Shown here one piece after another: positions 7,963 to 16,497 of a stretch of 64,000 nucleotides of DNA; within the stretch, counting starts at the first letter, position 1; each line of letters starts with the position of its first letter. The translations under genes and the position numbers were made by a program. The notes under the pieces are model-generated. The model had not been told where the DNA came from. It saw only the letters and a program-made list of their open reading frames with translations, and searched no databases. The DNA is from an uncultured Clostridia bacterium. Lineage in GTDB: Bacteria; Bacillota; Clostridia; Christensenellales; UBA1242. The stretch lies in contig CAKVFE010000003.1 of assembly GCA_934746645.1 (NCBI GenBank), forward strand, positions 95,900 to 159,899, written 5' to 3'.

Positions 7963-9144
7963 ATGGATAAAAAAACTATTAAAGACTTAGATGTCTACAA
8001 TAAAAAAGTATTGTTAAGAGTAGACTTCAATGTTCCTATGAAAGATGGCGTTATAACTGATGATAACCGTATTAAAGAAGAATTGCCAACCATTAAGTAT
8101 CTATTGGATAATGGTGCAGCAGTTATTGTTATGAGTCACTTAGGAAGACCTGAAGGACAAGTTAATTTGAAATATAGTTTGCGTCCTACTGCAGATAGAT
8201 TGGCAGAATATTTGGGTAAAGAAGTACAATTTGCAGAAGATTGTATAGGTAGAGAAACCACAAAGAAAGCAAAAGAATTGAAGAGTGGCGAAGTACTAGT
8301 ATTGGAAAACTTGCGTTTCCACGCTGAAGAAGAAGAAAATGACAAAGCATTCTGTGAAAAATTGGCAAAATTGGCAGATATATATGTTAATGATGCTTTT
8401 GGTACAGCACATAGAAAACACGCTTCTACTTATGGCGTAGCTAAATTGTTGCCTAATGCTGTTGGCTTCTTGATTGAAAAAGAATTGAGTATGATAGTTG
8501 ACACTATCAACAATCCAAAAAGACCATTTGTTGGTATCTTGGGTGGAGCTAAAGTTAGTGACAAAATAACTATTGTTGAAAGTTTGCTTAATAAGGTAGA
8601 TACATTGATTGTTGGGGGAGCAATGGCGTATACATTCCTTATGGCAGAAAACTACAATACTGGCGATAGTAAAGTTGAAAAAGAAATGGTTGACGAAGCT
8701 AAACGCTTAGTAGAACTAGCAAAAGAAAAAAATGTTCAATTATTGTTGCCTGTAGACCATATTATTGCCAACAATTTTGACAATCCAACTGTTATTAAAA
8801 ATACTGTTGATGCCAATATCCCTAACGGATTTATGGGTATGGATATAGGTAAAAAGACTATTAAAAATTACAAACACGCTATAAAAGAAGCTAAGACCGT
8901 TGTTTGGAACGGACCAATGGGTGTATTTGAAAATAAAAACTTTGAAAATGGTACAAAGGCTGTAGCTAAAGCAATGGCAAAATCAAAAGCTACTACTATA
9001 GTAGGTGGTGGAGATAGTGCTGCTGCAGTTATTAAATTTAAATATGCTAAAAAGATGACACATATTTCTACTGGTGGCGGAGCAAGCTTAAAACTATTTG
9101 AAGGAAAAGTTTTGCCAGCTGTTGATGTTATTGAAAATAAATAA
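7963..9144 (+). CDS. pgk: Phosphoglycerate kinase
   Basis: Glycolytic enzyme that makes ATP from 1,3-bisphosphoglycerate. 393 residues, normal for bacteria. Visible motifs: LRVDFNVPM (substrate loop), SHLGRP, the VNDAFGTAHRKHAS segment, GGAKVSDKI and the C-terminal nucleotide site GGGDSAAA with STGGGASL. Two in-frame ATGs exist; I choose 7963 because GGAG (7950-7953) is well spaced for it and the protein then begins at the family's usual point. tpiA follows 30 bases later. Confidence 0.97.
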   Translation: MDKKTIKDLDVYNKKVLLRVDFNVPMKDGVITDDNRIKEELPTIKYLLDNGAAVIVMSHLGRPEGQVNLKYSLRPTADRLAEYLGKEVQFAEDCIGRETTKKAKELKSGEVLVLENLRFHAEEEENDKAFCEKLAKLADIYVNDAFGTAHRKHASTYGVAKLLPNAVGFLIEKELSMIVDTINNPKRPFVGILGGAKVSDKITIVESLLNKVDTLIVGGAMAYTFLMAENYNTGDSKVEKEMVDEAKRLVELAKEKNVQLLLPVDHIIANNFDNPTVIKNTVDANIPNGFMGMDIGKKTIKNYKHAIKEAKTVVWNGPMGVFENKNFENGTKAVAKAMAKSKATTIVGGGDSAAAVIKFKYAKKMTHISTGGGASLKLFEGKVLPAVDVIENK

Positions 9145-9174
9145 GTAGAAAACAAATAAGCATAGGGGTGTAGT

Positions 9175-9921
9175 ATGAAATATCTAATTGGTAATCACAA
9201 AATGAATCTTAGTAAGGCTGAACTTATTAAGTATTTTAAAGATTTAAAGAAAGTTGCAAAACAAAGTGATAATTTTGTAGGTGTATGTTTACCTAGCGTA
9301 TATCTTGATTTGGCACAAAAAATGTGTAAACGCACAAAAATCCATTATGGTGCAGAGAATATGTTCTATAAGGAAAGTGGAGCTTATACAGGCGAAATAA
9401 GTGCCAATATGCTTAAAGATTTTGATACCGAAATGGTTATTTTGGGACATAGCGAAAGACGCAGTATTTTTGGCGAAACTGACGATGTAGTTAATGAAAA
9501 AGTTTTGGTTGCTTTAGAAAAAGGACTTACACCAATATTATGTATTGGCGAAACTAAAGACCAAAGAGAAAATAAAGAAACTAATAAAATACTTAAAAAA
9601 CAACTTACAAAAGGCTTAAAAGGTGTAACTAAAGAAGACCTTTCAAAAGTTATCTTTGCATACGAACCTGTTTGGGCTATAGGTACAGGTGTAAGTGCTA
9701 CTAAAGAAGATGCAGAAAAAACAATCAAACATATAAAAGAAACTATAGCAAAACTATATGATTTACCAACACTAGATGGTATAGTAGTTTTGTATGGTGG
9801 TAGTCTTAATGGCAAAAATGTCAATGACATATTAAGCCAACCACATATAGATGGTGGTTTGATTGGTGGTGCTAGTCTTAAAGTATCCGAATTTGAAAAA
9901 TTGATTGCTTATAAAGGCTAG
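9175..9921 (+). CDS. tpiA: Triosephosphate isomerase
   Basis: Interconverts glyceraldehyde-3-phosphate and dihydroxyacetone phosphate. 248 residues. Catalytic residues are present: Asn7 and Lys9, His92 in GHSERR, Glu164 in YEPVWAIGTG, plus the phosphate-gripping YGGSLNGKN. Oddity: the near-invariant GNWKMN reads GNHKMN, with His in place of Trp between the active-site Asn and Lys. It is paired with pgk as in many Bacillota. Confidence 0.97.
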   Translation: MKYLIGNHKMNLSKAELIKYFKDLKKVAKQSDNFVGVCLPSVYLDLAQKMCKRTKIHYGAENMFYKESGAYTGEISANMLKDFDTEMVILGHSERRSIFGETDDVVNEKVLVALEKGLTPILCIGETKDQRENKETNKILKKQLTKGLKGVTKEDLSKVIFAYEPVWAIGTGVSATKEDAEKTIKHIKETIAKLYDLPTLDGIVVLYGGSLNGKNVNDILSQPHIDGGLIGGASLKVSEFEKLIAYKG

Positions 9922-10022
9922 TTGTATAAATAATTATTGACTTTATATCTCATATAATGTACAATTATAATAGAAATATGGCTAAAACATTAGGAAAATC
10001 TTTTGTAAAAGGGTGATTGATT

Positions 10023-10262
10023 ATGGCAGGAACAATGTTAAATATGTTTAGTGCAATGTGGAACAAATTTTATAGTTCATTGCGCAGTTTACCAGGTTAT
10101 GCTAAAGGTATAATTATATTCTTTATAGTTATGTCTGCATTGGTATGTTTTATATTTGCTGTTAAAGGAAGCAAAAAAGACAAGTTTGTTAAAAATTGGT
10201 TCTTGTTTTTCCTATGCATCTTACTTACAATTGTTGGTGTAGCATTTTGTATTATAATGTAA
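10023..10262 (+). CDS. Small membrane protein of unknown function
   Basis: 79 residues with two hydrophobic segments (about 28-50 and 58-78) separated by a basic loop (KGSKKDKFVKN). I do not recognise the family. The ATG at 10023 follows AAGGGTG; a TTG six bases upstream is less likely. It occupies the place between tpiA and secG where many Bacillota have pgm and eno. Confidence 0.7.
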   Translation: MAGTMLNMFSAMWNKFYSSLRSLPGYAKGIIIFFIVMSALVCFIFAVKGSKKDKFVKNWFLFFLCILLTIVGVAFCIIM

Positions 10263-10283
10263 CTAATTAATGTAAAATTTATT

Positions 10284-10312
10284 AAAAAACACGCAGTAAT
10301 TGCGTGTTTTTT
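10284..10312 (+). terminator. Terminator after the small membrane protein gene
   Basis: Perfect stem AAAAAACACGCA / TGCGTGTTTTTT with a 5-nt loop GTAAT. It separates the glycolytic genes from secG. Confidence 0.9.
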
Positions 10313-10323
10313 GTTTAATCAAG

Positions 10324-10352
10324 TAGACTAAATATAACTACTATGATATACT
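10324..10352 (+). promoter_or_regulatory. Likely promoter of secG
   Basis: TAGACT (10324-10329), 17-bp spacer and TATACT (10347-10352) with TG at 10344-10345 just upstream of the -10. It lies 55 bases before the secG start. Confidence 0.55.
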
Positions 10353-10407
10353 TAATAAGTCAAAATGTGATAATTTTAAAAATTTTATATATTAATTTGG
10401 AGGCTTC

Positions 10408-10740
10408 ATGACAAACCTATTTAATTTGCTATTAGACGATGTCGCAAAACCTGTTCCTGATTGGATTAGTAAGTCATTCCCAATTATACAGACAATATTG
10501 ATTATTTTGATAGCATTATCAGCTGTAGTAATTATAGTTGCTGTACTTATGACTACATCTAACCCAGAAGGTGGCAACAATGCAATTACAGGTACCAACG
10601 ACAGTTATTATATGCAACATAAGGGTGGTAGTAGAGAAGGTAGATTGAAAAAGACTATAGTAATTAGTGCCATTGTTATTTTTGTATTGACCTTACTATA
10701 CTTCATATCATTTGCTGTATATACTGGTTTTACCGCATAA
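10408..10740 (+). CDS. secG: Preprotein translocase subunit SecG
   Basis: 110 residues with two membrane segments (about 26-48 and 84-105) joined by a Gly-, Asn- and Ser-rich loop, the SecG pattern. It assists the SecYE channel in protein export across the cytoplasmic membrane. Sequence identity to known SecG is hard to judge by eye, but its place immediately before rnr-smpB-ssrA is the conserved Bacillota position of secG and settles the call. The start has a good TTGGAGG. Confidence 0.85.
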   Translation: MTNLFNLLLDDVAKPVPDWISKSFPIIQTILIILIALSAVVIIVAVLMTTSNPEGGNNAITGTNDSYYMQHKGGSREGRLKKTIVISAIVIFVLTLLYFISFAVYTGFTA

Positions 10741-10752
10741 AAGTTTAATGAG

Positions 10753-10781
10753 GCTCTTAATTATTGATTAGGAGCTTTTTT
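10753..10781 (+). terminator. Terminator after secG
   Basis: 9-bp stem GCTCTTAAT (10753-10761) / ATTAGGAGC (10767-10775, one G-T pair), 5-nt loop, six T's. Confidence 0.8.
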
Positions 10782-10797
10782 AAATGTAAAAAATCTG

Positions 10798-10827
10798 TTG
10801 GATTAGTACTTATCTGTGCTAATCTAA
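10798..10827 (+). promoter_or_regulatory. Hairpin in the rnr leader
   Basis: 12-bp stem with wobbles, TTGGATTAGTAC (10798-10809) / GTGCTAATCTAA (10816-10827), 6-nt loop, followed by ATTT rather than a long T-run. It lies 34 bases before the rnr start. It may be a processing site or a control structure. Confidence 0.4.
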
Positions 10828-10861
10828 ATTTAACTAAAATAAATATATGTAGGATAAATTA

Positions 10862-13054
10862 ATGGATAAAAACAAGATTTTAAATCAAATTCAAGTAAAC
10901 AAACTTGGTGACCTAGATTACGAATTTATTATTGCTCAACTATGCGTACTTAACAATCGCACTTTTGAAGAAATGAAAAATGCTTTAGACGAACTTATCG
11001 TTGACGGCTCTTTTAAACTTAAATCTAGTGAAGAGGACAAAGCTCCAGCTTTCCCTTATGGACACAACAAACCTAGTCAAGACCTTATTGACGAAGCTAA
11101 TGATATGATAAGTAGAAAAGATAAAAAACACAATACTCGTATGAAAAGCTTTAAACTTCAAGGTAGACTTCAAGGCACAAAGAGTGATTTTGCATTCCTA
11201 ATACCTTTTGACCATACTTACGAAGATGTGTTTATTGCTGGTAAAGACCTTAATGGTGCTATCAATAATGATACAGTAGTTGTAGAAGTAAAAGGTGCTA
11301 AAGAAGGTAAACGCTTAGAAGGTAGAGTTATCCAAATATTGGAGCGTGGCAACGAGCGTATTGTAGGTAAAATATTCTTGTCAAAAGGCAATGCTATGGT
11401 TATGCCTGATGATGTAAAATTTGGAAAAGATATATTGGTACCTATTGCTAAAGTTATGGGTGCACACAACGGAGATAAAGTTGTTGTAAAAATAACCAAC
11501 TATGCCAATAAAAAGAATCCTACTGGCGAAGTTATTGAAGTTTTGGGTGCTCCTAATAAGATAGAAACAGAAGTTAAAGCTATTATTAGAAGTTATAACT
11601 TATATGAAGAATTTCCTAAAAAAGTTATCGAATATGCCGAAACTTTACCTGACGAATTAGACAAATCTAAATATCCTAATCGTAGAGATTTGACCGACCT
11701 TAATTGCTTTACAATAGACGGAGAAGATAGTAGAGATTTGGACGATGCTGTTTCTATATCAAAAAATAGTGATGGCACATACAAATTGGGTGTACATATT
11801 GCAGATGTAGGCGAGTATGTTAAATACAACAATCCACTAGATAAAGAAGCATTTAAGCGTGGGACAAGTGTGTATTTCCCTAATTTGGTATTACCTATGC
11901 TTCCTAGAAAACTAAGCAATGGCATTTGTAGCTTAAACGAAATGGTAGATAGACTTGCATTGTCTGTATTTATGGATATAGACAAAAATGGCGAAGTTAA
12001 AAAATATGATATTTGTGAAAGTATTATAAAGAGTAAGAAGAGATTTACTTATACAACAGTTAGCGCTATTCTTGACGGAGATGAATATGAGTGTCAACAA
12101 AATAGACATTTTGTAAAAGATTTGCTTCTTATGAACGAACTTAACCACATACTTATCAAAATGCGTGAAAAGCGTGGAGCTATTGATTTTGATATTCCTG
12201 AAGTTAAAATTACTCTTAACGAATTGGGAGATGTACTAGATGTACAACAAGCACCTAGAGATGATAGTCATAGACTTATAGAGAGCTTTATGGTCGCAGC
12301 CAACGAAACTGTTGCTACACATTATAACAATAAAAAAGAGCCATTTGTATATCGTATCCACGAAACACCAGATAGTGAAAAAATGGCAAACTTTATAAGA
12401 CTTGCTACAAGTATGGGTGTTAAGACTACAGCTAATCCAGATAAGGTAGCACCTTTGGATTTGCAAAAAATATTGACACAAGTCAATGAGTTGGATTCAA
12501 AATATATGCTTAACCGTATATGTTTAAGAAGTATGAAAAAAGCAAAATATAGTCCAGATTGTATAGGACACTTTGGTCTAGCTAGTGTAAAATATTGTCA
12601 CTTTACTTCACCTATTAGAAGATATCCAGACTTGACAATACATCGTATTATCAAAGCAGATTTGCGTGGCGAACTTACAGGGAAATTGCTTACCGAACAA
12701 CGCCAATTTGTAGTAGCAAGTTCTATGCATTCTTCAGATAGAGAACAATCTGCTGAAAAGGTAGAAAGAGATGTTGATGACCTATATAGAGTATTCTATA
12801 TGACACATCACATTGGCGAAGAATTTGAGGGTAAGATAAGTGGCGTTACCAACTTTGGTGTATTTGTAGAACTTGACAATACTGTTGAAGGTATGGTTCG
12901 TATTTCGGATTTACCAAGAGATAGTTATGAGTATGACGAACATGATTTTGTACTAAAAGGTGCAAAAGAAAAATTTGTTATTGGCAACACTGTAAAGGTT
13001 AAATGTGTTAGAGCAGATATCCTTGCTAGAGAGATAGATTTTGTTTTAGTTTAA
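10862..13054 (+). CDS. rnr: Ribonuclease R
   Basis: Processive 3'-5' exoribonuclease that digests structured RNA and helps degrade defective mRNAs during trans-translation. 730 residues. The catalytic RNB domain begins near residue 270 and carries the acidic cluster GEDSRDLDDAV (about 285-295); the LTIHRIIKADLRG helix is near 590; an S1 RNA-binding domain starts at about 652 (FEGKISGVTNFGVFVEL). The usual very basic C-terminal tail is missing. It is next to smpB and ssrA, its functional partners. Confidence 0.96.
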   Translation: MDKNKILNQIQVNKLGDLDYEFIIAQLCVLNNRTFEEMKNALDELIVDGSFKLKSSEEDKAPAFPYGHNKPSQDLIDEANDMISRKDKKHNTRMKSFKLQGRLQGTKSDFAFLIPFDHTYEDVFIAGKDLNGAINNDTVVVEVKGAKEGKRLEGRVIQILERGNERIVGKIFLSKGNAMVMPDDVKFGKDILVPIAKVMGAHNGDKVVVKITNYANKKNPTGEVIEVLGAPNKIETEVKAIIRSYNLYEEFPKKVIEYAETLPDELDKSKYPNRRDLTDLNCFTIDGEDSRDLDDAVSISKNSDGTYKLGVHIADVGEYVKYNNPLDKEAFKRGTSVYFPNLVLPMLPRKLSNGICSLNEMVDRLALSVFMDIDKNGEVKKYDICESIIKSKKRFTYTTVSAILDGDEYECQQNRHFVKDLLLMNELNHILIKMREKRGAIDFDIPEVKITLNELGDVLDVQQAPRDDSHRLIESFMVAANETVATHYNNKKEPFVYRIHETPDSEKMANFIRLATSMGVKTTANPDKVAPLDLQKILTQVNELDSKYMLNRICLRSMKKAKYSPDCIGHFGLASVKYCHFTSPIRRYPDLTIHRIIKADLRGELTGKLLTEQRQFVVASSMHSSDREQSAEKVERDVDDLYRVFYMTHHIGEEFEGKISGVTNFGVFVELDNTVEGMVRISDLPRDSYEYDEHDFVLKGAKEKFVIGNTVKVKCVRADILAREIDFVLV

Positions 13055-13080
13055 AAAACATCAATTTTTTAATGTTTTTT
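13053..13080 (+). terminator. AT-rich terminator after rnr
   Basis: 9-bp stem AAAAAACAT (13053-13061) / ATGTTTTTT (13072-13080) with a 10-nt loop. The stem overlaps the stop codon. It is weak because only one G-C pair is present. Confidence 0.55.
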
Positions 13081-13115
13081 AATGATTTTCGTAGAAAAAA
13101 TATTAAAATTGGGTA

Positions 13116-13143
13116 TTGTAATATTTTTTGTTTGTGATATAAT
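13116..13143 (+). promoter_or_regulatory. Possible promoter of smpB
   Basis: TTGTAA (13116-13121), 16-bp spacer and a consensus TATAAT (13138-13143). It would give a 5' leader of about 180 bases containing an inverted repeat. Confidence 0.5.
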
Positions 13144-13248
13144 AAGTGTGTTGAATTCCCTTATTATATATATCGGTTTCTATTTTTTATGTAAATTTTT
13201 AATTAAATACACTAAAAAATAGACAATTACTAATATCGGAAGTTAATT

Positions 13249-13285
13249 GAAAACAATGTGAGTTTTTTGACAAAACATTGTTTTC
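13249..13285 (+). promoter_or_regulatory. Perfect inverted repeat in the smpB leader
   Basis: GAAAACAATGT (13249-13259) and ACATTGTTTTC (13275-13285), 11 bp, 15-nt spacer. No T-run follows directly, so it does not look like a terminator. It ends 42 bases before the smpB ATG and may be an operator or an mRNA hairpin. Confidence 0.5.
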
Positions 13286-13327
13286 TAATAACTAAAGATA
13301 TTGAAATAATATATTTTAGGAGAAAAA

Positions 13328-13780
13328 ATGAAAATTGTTTCAACCAATAGAAAAGCTTACCATGACTATTTTGTTGAAGACACTGTTGAAGCAGGCATAG
13401 TCTTAGAAGGGAGTGAAGTAAAGAGCATAAGAGCTGGCAATTGCAATTTGAAAGATAGTTTTATTTTTATTGATAAAAATGAAGAACTTATCTTAAAAAA
13501 TATGTATGTTAAGCCTTATGAAAAATCTACTGCTTATACACCTGACGAAAGACGAGATCACAAACTTTTGATGCATAAACAAGAAATAAAAAGACTTTTG
13601 AGTAAAGTTAGGGTTAAAGGTTATACTTTAATACCATTACAACTTTATTTTAAAAATTCTTTGGTTAAAGTCGAAGTTGGATTGTGCCGTGGTAAACAGA
13701 ACTTTGATAAAAAAGACGCTCTAAAAGAAAAAGATATCAAGCGTGATATGGAAAGAGCAATTAAAAACTTTAAAAACTAA
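13328..13780 (+). CDS. smpB: SsrA-binding protein
   Basis: Delivers tmRNA to stalled ribosomes. 150 residues, normal. The oligonucleotide-binding fold is recognisable from the opening (VSTNRKAYHDYFVEDT), EAGIVLEGSEVKSIRAG, and the basic tail with KDALKEKDIKRDM, which enters the mRNA channel. The ATG follows TAGGAG. It lies 24 bases upstream of the tmRNA gene it serves. Confidence 0.97.
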   Translation: MKIVSTNRKAYHDYFVEDTVEAGIVLEGSEVKSIRAGNCNLKDSFIFIDKNEELILKNMYVKPYEKSTAYTPDERRDHKLLMHKQEIKRLLSKVRVKGYTLIPLQLYFKNSLVKVEVGLCRGKQNFDKKDALKEKDIKRDMERAIKNFKN

Positions 13781-13804
13781 GTTATTAATTACCCATCTTT
13801 TTAT

Positions 13805-14159
13805 GGGGGCGTAATGGTTTCGACGGGATTGTAAAGGTTAGGCTAAGCATATCACAGGCTCGTCTGTGTAAAAACGGAAACTTAAAATTTAAATGCAGAA
13901 AACAATACTGTATTAGCCGCTGCTTAATTTAGTCATGTGGCTTGTCCTTTTAGATAGTCCTACGGATCTATATAGGGCATTAGTTAGTAGGGTACGGACT
14001 TTGACTTTCGCCTAGAAGTTTAAGTCTGAAACTATAGGCTGGTTCAACTTATATTTGTTAATTTTTTTAGGTTGAATAAGATATTCAAATTAACTAAATA
14101 TGTAGAAAGGTTTAAAATTTCTTTTTCGGACGCGGGTTCGACTCCCGCCGCTTCCACCA
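13805..14159 (+). ncRNA. ssrA: Transfer-messenger RNA
   Basis: About 355 nt. The 5' end GGGGGCGTAATGGTTTCGACGG and the 3' end with a TTCGACTC T arm and encoded CCA form the tRNA-like half; 5' GGGGGCG pairs with 3' CGCTTCC through two G-T pairs. The tag frame runs from the GCA at 13895 to TAA at 13925-13927 and reads AENNTVLAAA. It rescues stalled ribosomes together with SmpB, and tagged proteins are likely substrates of the ClpXP and Lon encoded here. Confidence 0.96.
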
Positions 14160-14190
14160 ATTATTGGTGGGTAAAAATTTGGAGGACAAA

Positions 14191-15579
14191 ATGTTAGAAG
14201 TATTAAATGTTATTCTAGATGTATTGGGAATATTAGCAATTATATGCTTAGGTGCATTTGTTGTTGTATTAATTGGGGACCTAATATTATCAACCTTTGA
14301 TGGACACGAAGGTGTTTTCTTTCACAAATCAAAGAAACAAAAATATGACAATCAACCAACTGTTGAGTCTACCCCACAACCAGAACAACCAAGTGTAGTA
14401 CCTTACTACCAAACTATTGAAGAAGAACCTGCTCCAGAACCTGTTGTTGAAGAAGAACAAGTTAGTGCAGTAGACTTCCAAAAAGCAGCAGACGAACAAA
14501 AAATGCTTCAAAGCAAGGGTATTATTAAAGAACCAGCTAAAGTTGACGAACCTATGTTTACTGACATAGAAGATGAAGAAGACAACGAACTTGCAGATGC
14601 TATTAAAGAAACAAGTCAAATTGCTCTAGAACAAATTGCTCAAGAAGCAGAAGATGAAAAGAGAAAAGAAGAAGAGCGTAAGCAAGAAGAGCTAAGACAA
14701 CAACAAGAAGAATTGAAAAGACAACAAGAAGAGTTGGAAAGAAAGGCTCAAGAAGTTAGAAACGAAAAAGAAGTTGTTTATATTCAAGCTCCTGTTGAGG
14801 AAGAAGATCCAAGCGTTAAAGAGTTAAAGAAACTTAGAGAAGATATTTTCGCACTTCGTCGTAGTGCATTTAAAGATTTGCAAGAAGCAAAAGAAAGCAA
14901 CGAACAAAACGAAATTATTCAAACTAAGAGAGAATACAATCGTCAAATTAAAGAAAAACTTAAAGAACTTGACGAACTTAAACTTGATAAAGACAAACTT
15001 GACGCTGAAAAAGAAGAGTTGTTAAAATACAAGAAAGTTGCTCTTGATAGAGAAAACGAACTTGAACAAATGTCTCAAGAAAGAGAACAACTTGAAAGAG
15101 AACTAGAAGAATTAAGACAAAGAGGCGAAAACCAAAAACCTTATTATTCTAGAGAACATTACGAACAAAAACTTGCAGAATTGGAAGCAGAACTTAAAGA
15201 AACAGAAAAAGATTTGCGTAGCAATAAGCGTGAGTTTGTTCCACTACAACGCATAAAGAAATCTTATGATCGTGACCAAGAAAAATTGCGTAGAAAAGAA
15301 GCTATTGTTGCTAAACAAAAAGTTGCTATTTATGGTAGCAAAAATTCAGCTAATATAGACCCTAAACGCAAAGAAAAACTTGAAGAAGATGTTAAGGTTC
15401 TTAAAGAACTTAAAGAAAGTGTATTCCACTGTGAACAAGTTCTTAACCAAAACAAAGATCGTTATCCAGTACTAGAAAAAGCTAACAAACTTTTGACAAA
15501 GACATACAATAGATTGTTGTCTGACATCGAAAGTGTTAAAGCTGCTATAGCTTGGTATGACGAAAACGAAGGAAAATAA
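14191..15579 (+). CDS. Membrane-anchored coiled-coil protein of unknown function
   Basis: 462 residues. An N-terminal membrane segment (about 2-33, LEVLNVILDVLGILAIICLG...) is followed by an acidic, Pro- and Glu-rich linker (about 50-150) and a long charged coiled coil (about 145-350, with repeated EELKRQQEELERKAQE-like heptads), then a helical C-terminal region. I know no family. The topology suggests a membrane-tethered structural or division-related protein. The start is the ATG at 14191 behind GGAGG; an upstream GTG would overlap the tmRNA end. It lies 31 bases downstream of ssrA. Confidence 0.75.
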   Translation: MLEVLNVILDVLGILAIICLGAFVVVLIGDLILSTFDGHEGVFFHKSKKQKYDNQPTVESTPQPEQPSVVPYYQTIEEEPAPEPVVEEEQVSAVDFQKAADEQKMLQSKGIIKEPAKVDEPMFTDIEDEEDNELADAIKETSQIALEQIAQEAEDEKRKEEERKQEELRQQQEELKRQQEELERKAQEVRNEKEVVYIQAPVEEEDPSVKELKKLREDIFALRRSAFKDLQEAKESNEQNEIIQTKREYNRQIKEKLKELDELKLDKDKLDAEKEELLKYKKVALDRENELEQMSQEREQLERELEELRQRGENQKPYYSREHYEQKLAELEAELKETEKDLRSNKREFVPLQRIKKSYDRDQEKLRRKEAIVAKQKVAIYGSKNSANIDPKRKEKLEEDVKVLKELKESVFHCEQVLNQNKDRYPVLEKANKLLTKTYNRLLSDIESVKAAIAWYDENEGK

Positions 15580-15585
15580 TTAATA

Positions 15586-15621
15586 AAAAGGCATTACTTA
15601 ACTAAAGTAATGTCTTTTTTT
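15586..15621 (+). terminator. Terminator after the coiled-coil gene
   Basis: Stem GGCATTACTT (15590-15599) / AAGTAATGTC (15605-15614, one G-T pair), then seven T's. Confidence 0.85.
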
Positions 15622-15762
15622 GCTTTATAATCACATATTAACATATATTTGTACAAAATTATTGTTATATAAAAAATATAATATAAAATTTGTACAAATG
15701 ATTAAAAATAATTGCCAAAATTTACCAATTTTGATAGGATATTAGTATTAAGGAGTAGATAT

Positions 15763-16026
15763 ATGAAATGTCCAAAATGTGGTACAAAAATGATTGATGG
15801 AATTATTCCAACTGATACATATAGAATTGTATTTAGAGGTAACAAAAAAGATTCTAGGACTAAATTACCACCATTTGAGTCTGCTTTAATGGGACCTAAA
15901 ATACCATTGAGTGGACCGGGTTTTTTATTTCAAAATTGTACTGCATATTACTGCAATGTATGTGATATTGTTATTATTCCGGGGCCAACACATAGTGATT
16001 TAAATGATTCAAAAATTTTGGTGTAA
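15763..16026 (+). CDS. Small zinc-ribbon protein (first of a tandem pair)
   Basis: 87 residues. CPKC at residues 3-6 and CNVC near 65-68 form a split zinc ribbon with a beta-rich middle. It resembles short Bacillota proteins with an MKCPxCGxxM start (DUF6487-like, from memory). The function is unknown. The ATG at 15763 follows AAGGAG; upstream frame extension lacks a ribosome binding site. A related gene follows 17 bases later. Confidence 0.7.
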   Translation: MKCPKCGTKMIDGIIPTDTYRIVFRGNKKDSRTKLPPFESALMGPKIPLSGPGFLFQNCTAYYCNVCDIVIIPGPTHSDLNDSKILV

Positions 16027-16043
16027 ATAAAGGGGAAAATTAT

Positions 16044-16310
16044 ATGAAATGTCCATATTGTTACCATGAAATGGTACAAGGTAGTGTGCCTGATAGCATA
16101 CAATTAGTTTTTAAACCTAAGTTTGGTAAAGAAATAGCAGATTATCAACACACAGTTCATCTTTTTGGTGGATATGTACCATTGTCAAAATACACTTTAT
16201 TGGTTGCACATCCAAAGGCTTGGCTGTGCAAAAGATGTCACTTTGTTATGATGCCAGTGCATAAAGCTAATTCAATTATAGGAGATAATGAAAGTGATAA
16301 GAAAAAATAA
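16044..16310 (+). CDS. Small zinc-ribbon protein (second of a tandem pair)
   Basis: 88 residues. CPYC at 3-6 and CKRC near 62-65 repeat the layout of the preceding gene, including the M-x-x-G-x-x-P-x spacing after the first CxxC, so the two are probably old duplicates. The basic C-terminus ends SDKKK. The function is unknown. Ribosome binding site AAAGGGGAAAA lies upstream; it is in one operon with its paralogue. Confidence 0.7.
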   Translation: MKCPYCYHEMVQGSVPDSIQLVFKPKFGKEIADYQHTVHLFGGYVPLSKYTLLVAHPKAWLCKRCHFVMMPVHKANSIIGDNESDKKK

Positions 16311-16411
16311 TGTATAACGAAAAGAATTAATATCTATGTATATTAAACTTTTTGATTATATATATTTAATATCTCAGTCATATTAATGGTAAATATTTTG
16401 GAAACAAATTT

Positions 16412-16442
16412 AAATGATATAGTAAAAACTATATCATTTTTT
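16412..16442 (+). terminator. Terminator before the patatin-like gene
   Basis: Perfect 12-bp stem AAATGATATAGT (16412-16423) / ACTATATCATTT (16428-16439) with an AAAA loop and further T's. Confidence 0.88.
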
Positions 16443-16497
16443 ACTTTTATTAATGCTTTATTTTTGCTAAACTATAGGTATATTTAAGGAGATAATA

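Noticed and set aside
9384..9830. Minus-strand open frame inside tpiA
   Set aside because: Antisense shadow of a conserved enzyme; low-complexity Ser/Leu-rich product.
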